Shown: positions 51,061 through 54,448 of the stretch, piece by piece | How the letters are laid out: the number at the start of each line of letters is the position of its first letter | Numbering within the stretch: position 1 is the first letter of the stretch | DNA from: Victivallis vadensis | GTDB lineage: Bacteria; Verrucomicrobiota; Lentisphaeria; Victivallales; GWF2-50-93 | Assembly: GCA_945883805.1 (NCBI GenBank) | Contig: CAMCYE010000010.1 | Location: forward strand, 1-54,448 | Length of the DNA stretch: 54,448 bases | Direction of reading: 5' to 3' | Translations under genes and position numbers: made by a program | Notes under the pieces: generated by a model | The model's database searches: none | Told to the model about the DNA's origin: nothing | Seen by the model: only the letters and a program-made list of their open reading frames with translations

Positions 51061-51084
51061 TCTGTGCCTCTGTGCCTCTGTGCC
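51061..51084. repeat. 8-nt tandem repeat (TCTGTGCC x3) at the end of a gene
   Basis: Three exact units identical to those at 9425-9456. The last base belongs to the stop codon of the GH32/43-like gene. Confidence 0.88.
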
Positions 51085-52622
51085 TATTCCTTACTGGTCA
51101 CATATGCCGCATACAGCCGGGCGTCTTCGGGACGAATCCCGTCGAACTGAATGTCAAGCCGGACACGTCCGTGTTTTTCCGCCAGAGCCGCCGTCTTCTT
51201 CCAGCGCACCGGAACACGCAATCCGTTTTCCGTGATTATTGCCGCATCAGCATCGGCACAACCAATGACAGATCTGAATCCTTCATCTACCAGGCTGACC
51301 CGCAGACTGGTGTGCTCCCCAAGGCCGTCGACATTCACGTACACATTCGCTTCGCCGTCGGTAATCTGGATTGGACACGTAATGACGCGATGCGGTGGGC
51401 GGGCCCCGTTATCCAGGCAACCCGGACCGTTGTTGAATGAACGGAACGCACTCAAGCAGCCGAAGCGGTCGCGCGGCCAAGAATTCATGAACACACCCGA
51501 ACCTTCAAAACTACGCCAACACGAGTACCAATACAGCGTACGCTCCCCGTGGTTGATCATTCCCTGCCCTTGGGCCAGTGCCGGGGCGAAACCAAGCACG
51601 TTGCCTTCGGACTCACGCGCATTGATGAAAACAAATCCGGGAATCGGTTCGTGAAAGTGTAAGGCGTCATGTGAAATCGCCAATCCCAGATCCATGCTGA
51701 CGAATCGCCGATCGCGTGAGGCATGCCCGTTCCATATGCCGTAAATGCCCAGAATAACATTGCCCCGGTTCCACATGGCGGCCCCCAGATGCACCTCTTT
51801 TTCGTGATTCACGTCTTCGGTGTTCGATGGCCCAGTCAAATCTGATGAGGCACGATTAAGGCCCAGCGCTGACACCGGGGACCAGTGGTCAAAATCCGAT
51901 GATGCAAATGTGCAAAGACAGCGGATTTTGTTCTTGGTGTGTGGCCATGAAGGCTGTTGCCCGTTCAAATAGTAAAGTCCACGGTGCTTTGTGATGCCGG
52001 ACATCTCGAGGCAACTGCCCAGCGGGTTATGCGGGGAAAGACTCCAGTGAATGCCGTCCGGGCTGAATGCAGCGCCCCAGTAAATGGGGCTTCCGGAACG
52101 TTTGCGCAGTTCGGGATCGGACGAAACTCCTTCGAAAATCATCTTGAAGCGGCGTGCCGGATCGGAATCTTCCGGCTCATGCAAGATCACAGCTCCAGAC
52201 AATTGTTCATCCATGGCAGGGAATTCTACAATGTTATTGTGCTTAGAACCGTTGAACTCTGTCAATCCCAGATCCGGTTTCTCCCATGTCCTGCCATCTT
52301 TGCTGGTGGCGTAACACATCCGGTACGTTTTGCATTCGCGATTGCCCCATTCACTCCTCTTTCCGGAATTGCCCTGATACCACATGTGAAACGTGTCGCC
52401 GATTTTAATGGTCGTGCCGTAATAGTGAAGGTGTTCGTCGTGAGATCCGGGCGGACCTGCCGGCAGGACGATCGATCCGCGCCCGCCGTTGAGATGGACT
52501 TCCGCAAACGAGCGGAACGGAAAAGCGCAATCGTCAAAAGCAAAGAGCACGGCTTCCTCAAGTGGAGCCGGATCTGGCAGACTGGGCAATAAAACATTGG
52601 CGGTCAAGGGGGCGGTCGGCAT
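51084..52622 (-). CDS. GH32/GH43-like five-bladed propeller protein
   Basis: The 512-residue protein has short repeated blades with D-W patterns (YRMCYATSKDGRTWEKPDLG; IYWGAAFSPDGIHWSLSPHN; MDLGLAISHDALHFHEPIPG) typical of five-bladed propellers. It begins with a DxxxFPFRS stretch, and an acidic residue pair is not obvious. No signal peptide. It may act on an imported oligosaccharide or be a related non-enzymatic protein. AAAGGA precedes the ATG. It lies 40 nt downstream of the NAL-type aldolase. Confidence 0.72.
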   Translation of the reverse strand: MPTAPLTANVLLPSLPDPAPLEEAVLFAFDDCAFPFRSFAEVHLNGGRGSIVLPAGPPGSHDEHLHYYGTTIKIGDTFHMWYQGNSGKRSEWGNRECKTYRMCYATSKDGRTWEKPDLGLTEFNGSKHNNIVEFPAMDEQLSGAVILHEPEDSDPARRFKMIFEGVSSDPELRKRSGSPIYWGAAFSPDGIHWSLSPHNPLGSCLEMSGITKHRGLYYLNGQQPSWPHTKNKIRCLCTFASSDFDHWSPVSALGLNRASSDLTGPSNTEDVNHEKEVHLGAAMWNRGNVILGIYGIWNGHASRDRRFVSMDLGLAISHDALHFHEPIPGFVFINARESEGNVLGFAPALAQGQGMINHGERTLYWYSCWRSFEGSGVFMNSWPRDRFGCLSAFRSFNNGPGCLDNGARPPHRVITCPIQITDGEANVYVNVDGLGEHTSLRVSLVDEGFRSVIGCADADAAIITENGLRVPVRWKKTAALAEKHGRVRLDIQFDGIRPEDARLYAAYVTSKE

Positions 52623-52662
52623 GTTTATTCCTTTCTTTGCAGTGAAATTACGAATGTTCTTA

Positions 52663-53607
52663 TTATTTGTCCATGTCTTTCAAAATCTTATTCAACCTGG
52701 AGACGATGTCCTTTTTCTGTTCGGACGTGAGGGCTTTGAGCGGCAGACGGACATCTCCGACATCTATGCCATGGATCGCCATCATCGCCTTACCGGCGGC
52801 TATTCCCCCGTATTGGACGAGAATGTCAACGATCTGGCAGACTTTGGCCATGCCGGCCTGAGCCGACTTGAGATCACCCTTTTCGACCGCGGCCCAGATC
52901 TTATGATAGAGCGGAGCCGAGTAGTTGTAAGTGGAGCCTATGGCCGACGTGGCGCCGCAGGCTATGGCGCCGGCAAAAAATTCGTCAACTCCCCATGTTA
53001 TATCATACTTGCCGCCACAGGAGCGCAGGCAATTCTGATACTCATAGAGATCCGGGCTGTTGAACTTGATACCAGCCAGGTTGGGAATCCGCCCATCAGC
53101 CTTCTCCAGGAACTGGACCATTGGCAGGCTCACCCCTGACATGCCGGTGTGGTAGTAGTAAAAGGGCAGTTCCGGCGCATGGGATACGACCGCATTGATG
53201 TAGTCAATCAAGATGTCTATCGACGCGGGTTTGAAGAAACTGGGAGGAACTATCGAGGTGGCATCGCCGCCGATCCTCTGGGCATGGGCCGCGAGTTCCT
53301 GTGCATCCTTGAGCGCCAGCGCTCCGACATGGACGATAAGGAAAAGCCTGTCCTTGCCATGCTTTACCCAGGCCTCGGCAACCGCCTTGCGCTCGGCAAC
53401 CGAACAGGAAATCCCCTCCCCGGTGCTGCCGCAGATGTAGGCGCCTTTTACACCGCTCCTGACCAGCAGTGCGACCTGTCTGGGAATCTCCTTAATATTG
53501 ATCTCCCCGTCTTTTCCGAACGGAGTGTGTGGCGCGGCAATCAGCCCTTCCAGCTTCTTGAAATTGGAGGATCCGGTGACTTGTCCAGCATGTTTCCTAG
53601 TGGTCAT
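52663..53607 (-). CDS. N-acetylneuraminate-lyase-type aldolase B
   Basis: The 314-residue class I aldolase has AYICGSTGEGISCSVAERKA, Tyr in FYYYHTGMSG and Lys in AGIKFNSPDLYEY. These phrases are closer to N-acetylneuraminate lyase (eukaryotic NPL type, GLKF) than to DapA. It would split a keto acid sugar to pyruvate plus an aldehyde. No strong ribosome site is seen before the ATG. It is 19 nt downstream of oxidoreductase C. No other sialic acid genes are seen, so a non-sialate sugar acid is as likely. Confidence 0.82.
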   Translation of the reverse strand: MTTRKHAGQVTGSSNFKKLEGLIAAPHTPFGKDGEINIKEIPRQVALLVRSGVKGAYICGSTGEGISCSVAERKAVAEAWVKHGKDRLFLIVHVGALALKDAQELAAHAQRIGGDATSIVPPSFFKPASIDILIDYINAVVSHAPELPFYYYHTGMSGVSLPMVQFLEKADGRIPNLAGIKFNSPDLYEYQNCLRSCGGKYDITWGVDEFFAGAIACGATSAIGSTYNYSAPLYHKIWAAVEKGDLKSAQAGMAKVCQIVDILVQYGGIAAGKAMMAIHGIDVGDVRLPLKALTSEQKKDIVSRLNKILKDMDK

Positions 53608-53626
53608 TGAGAATATTCTTTCATGT

Positions 53627-54448
53627 TTATTTTGTTATCTGCCTCAAGGCTGTTTCCGCTATTTTCAGAACTTCAACCGCGCCATGTCCGTCGACTCTGG
53701 GGGCGGTGCCATTCATGACAGAATTGATCATGTCCTGATGTTCAAGACAGAAACGTTCGTTGCGCATATTGTCAAACTGAATAACTTCATACCCTTTTTT
53801 ATCGCAGTCATATATTTTCACCTGATCGGTCTGCAAATCATATTCTATTACCTGCCTGTCTCCGAAAAATTCCATGGTGCGGCGCTGTGGATGCTGAACA
53901 TAGTCCATGTGGATCGAAACGAGCGCCCCGCTTTCATATTCCAGCAGCAATGAAGCCAATGAAGGGGTGGCCTTCAGTTCTTTTACCGCAATGGAATTGG
54001 CTTTGCAGACTACGTCCCTGACTTCTCCGAATATCGAGCGGAGCATATCTATTTCATGAGTGTAATCAACAATAAGTATGCCGAAGACCTTGCTGCGGAA
54101 ATCGCTTTTGGCGCAAAGCAGGGTGTTGTAAGTGCCTACCATGGCGCGTCCGCCTATAAGATTTCCAAGATCCCCTGATTTTATCTTTTTGGTGATGAAG
54201 TCGAAAGACTCCCTGAACCTTTCGGTGTATCCGACTGCGAGGAACTTGGAATGTTTTTTCGCGGCTTCAACCATCTCGATGCCGTCGCTGACAATATCGG
54301 CGATGGGCTTTTCGCACAGGACGTGCGAACCATAAGAAAAGGCTTTAAGAGTCATCTCCTTATGGGAACTGTTTGGGGTGCATACAATCGTCACGAGAGG
54401 TTGCCCTTTCGCAAATGCCTCATCGCAATCGCTGTAGAATTTTATGTG
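53627..54448 (-). CDS. Gfo/Idh/MocA-family oxidoreductase C (5' end outside window)
   Basis: The frame remains open to the window edge, so the first part of the gene is missing; the GTG at 54394 is internal. Visible are VTIVCTPNSSHKEMTLKAFS, the EKP motif in HVLCEKPIADI, and VGYTERFRESFDFI of the second domain. It should be an NAD(P)-dependent oxidation of a sugar or polyol. It is the upstream partner of aldolase B (19-nt gap). Confidence 0.82.
   Translation of the reverse strand, partial: HIKFYSDCDEAFAKGQPLVTIVCTPNSSHKEMTLKAFSYGSHVLCEKPIADIVSDGIEMVEAAKKHSKFLAVGYTERFRESFDFITKKIKSGDLGNLIGGRAMVGTYNTLLCAKSDFRSKVFGILIVDYTHEIDMLRSIFGEVRDVVCKANSIAVKELKATPSLASLLLEYESGALVSIHMDYVQHPQRRTMEFFGDRQVIEYDLQTDQVKIYDCDKKGYEVIQFDNMRNERFCLEHQDMINSVMNGTAPRVDGHGAVEVLKIAETALRQITK

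Noticed and set aside
52663..53607. Complete sialic acid catabolic operon
   Set aside because: Only a NAL-like aldolase is seen; no N-acetylmannosamine kinase, epimerase or sialidase lies in the window.

Overview
The window looks like a chromosomal segment of a free-living or gut-type Lentisphaerota (Victivallales-like) bacterium, or a close relative in the Planctomycetota-Verrucomicrobiota-Chlamydiota group. This is an inference from gene content: four large DUF4838 proteins with CBM9-like tails, an orphan pseudopilin with an H-X9-DG C-terminus, standalone CBM9-like and LamG proteins, URO-D-family proteins beside sugar-catabolism genes, and several Gfo/Idh/MocA oxidoreductases. Almost every gene lies on the minus strand. 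The exceptions are a LacI-type regulator and one 80-residue ORF.

Region 1 (1-19,200) is mostly core or housekeeping. From high to low coordinate it holds the start of a secretin-like protein (left edge), a cluster of nhaD, a DUF485 protein, actP and a five-part membrane sensor (PHP, sCache, PAS and DUF294 nucleotidyltransferase), a PhoR/PhoB two-component system, a CCA-type nucleotidyltransferase, a membrane protein, peptide deformylase, a PilT protein made of two complete ATPase modules in tandem, a truncated REP-associated transposase, a CBM9-like protein, a TPR-like membrane protein and a class III nucleotidyl cyclase. The gaps are rich in small structured repeats: hairpin strings, 7- and 8-nt tandem repeats, and A/T hairpins capped by CTG/CAG.

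Region 2 (19,195-19,525) is one functional tRNA-Asn(GTT) surrounded by three decayed partial copies of itself. Each decayed copy carries the same 16-nt hairpin. A small GIY-YIG gene begins exactly at the edge of the array.

Region 3 (19,600-54,448) is a large carbohydrate and sugar-acid utilisation locus. Secreted DUF4838, LamG and pseudopilin proteins probably act on or bind a polysaccharide outside the cell. An MFS transporter imports products. Intracellular enzymes (Gfo/Idh/MocA oxidoreductases, two DHDPS/sialate-lyase-family aldolases, RraA-like protein, D-2-hydroxyacid dehydrogenase, D-lyxose-isomerase-like cupin, two URO-D-family proteins, a C45 Ntn hydrolase, GH95-like and GH32/43-like glycosidases) would process them. 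A LacI-type regulator at the divergent centre (40,559) has a perfect 21-bp operator-like palindrome just before its own start and two related half-sites before the opposite operon.

The strongest candidates for something undescribed are the PHP-sCache-PAS-DUF294 sensor next to the acetate symporter, the decayed tRNA-Asn array feeding into a GIY-YIG gene, the tandem PilT fusion, and the paralogous DUF4838 set with its CxCxxC motif. The substrate of the locus cannot be read from sequence alone.
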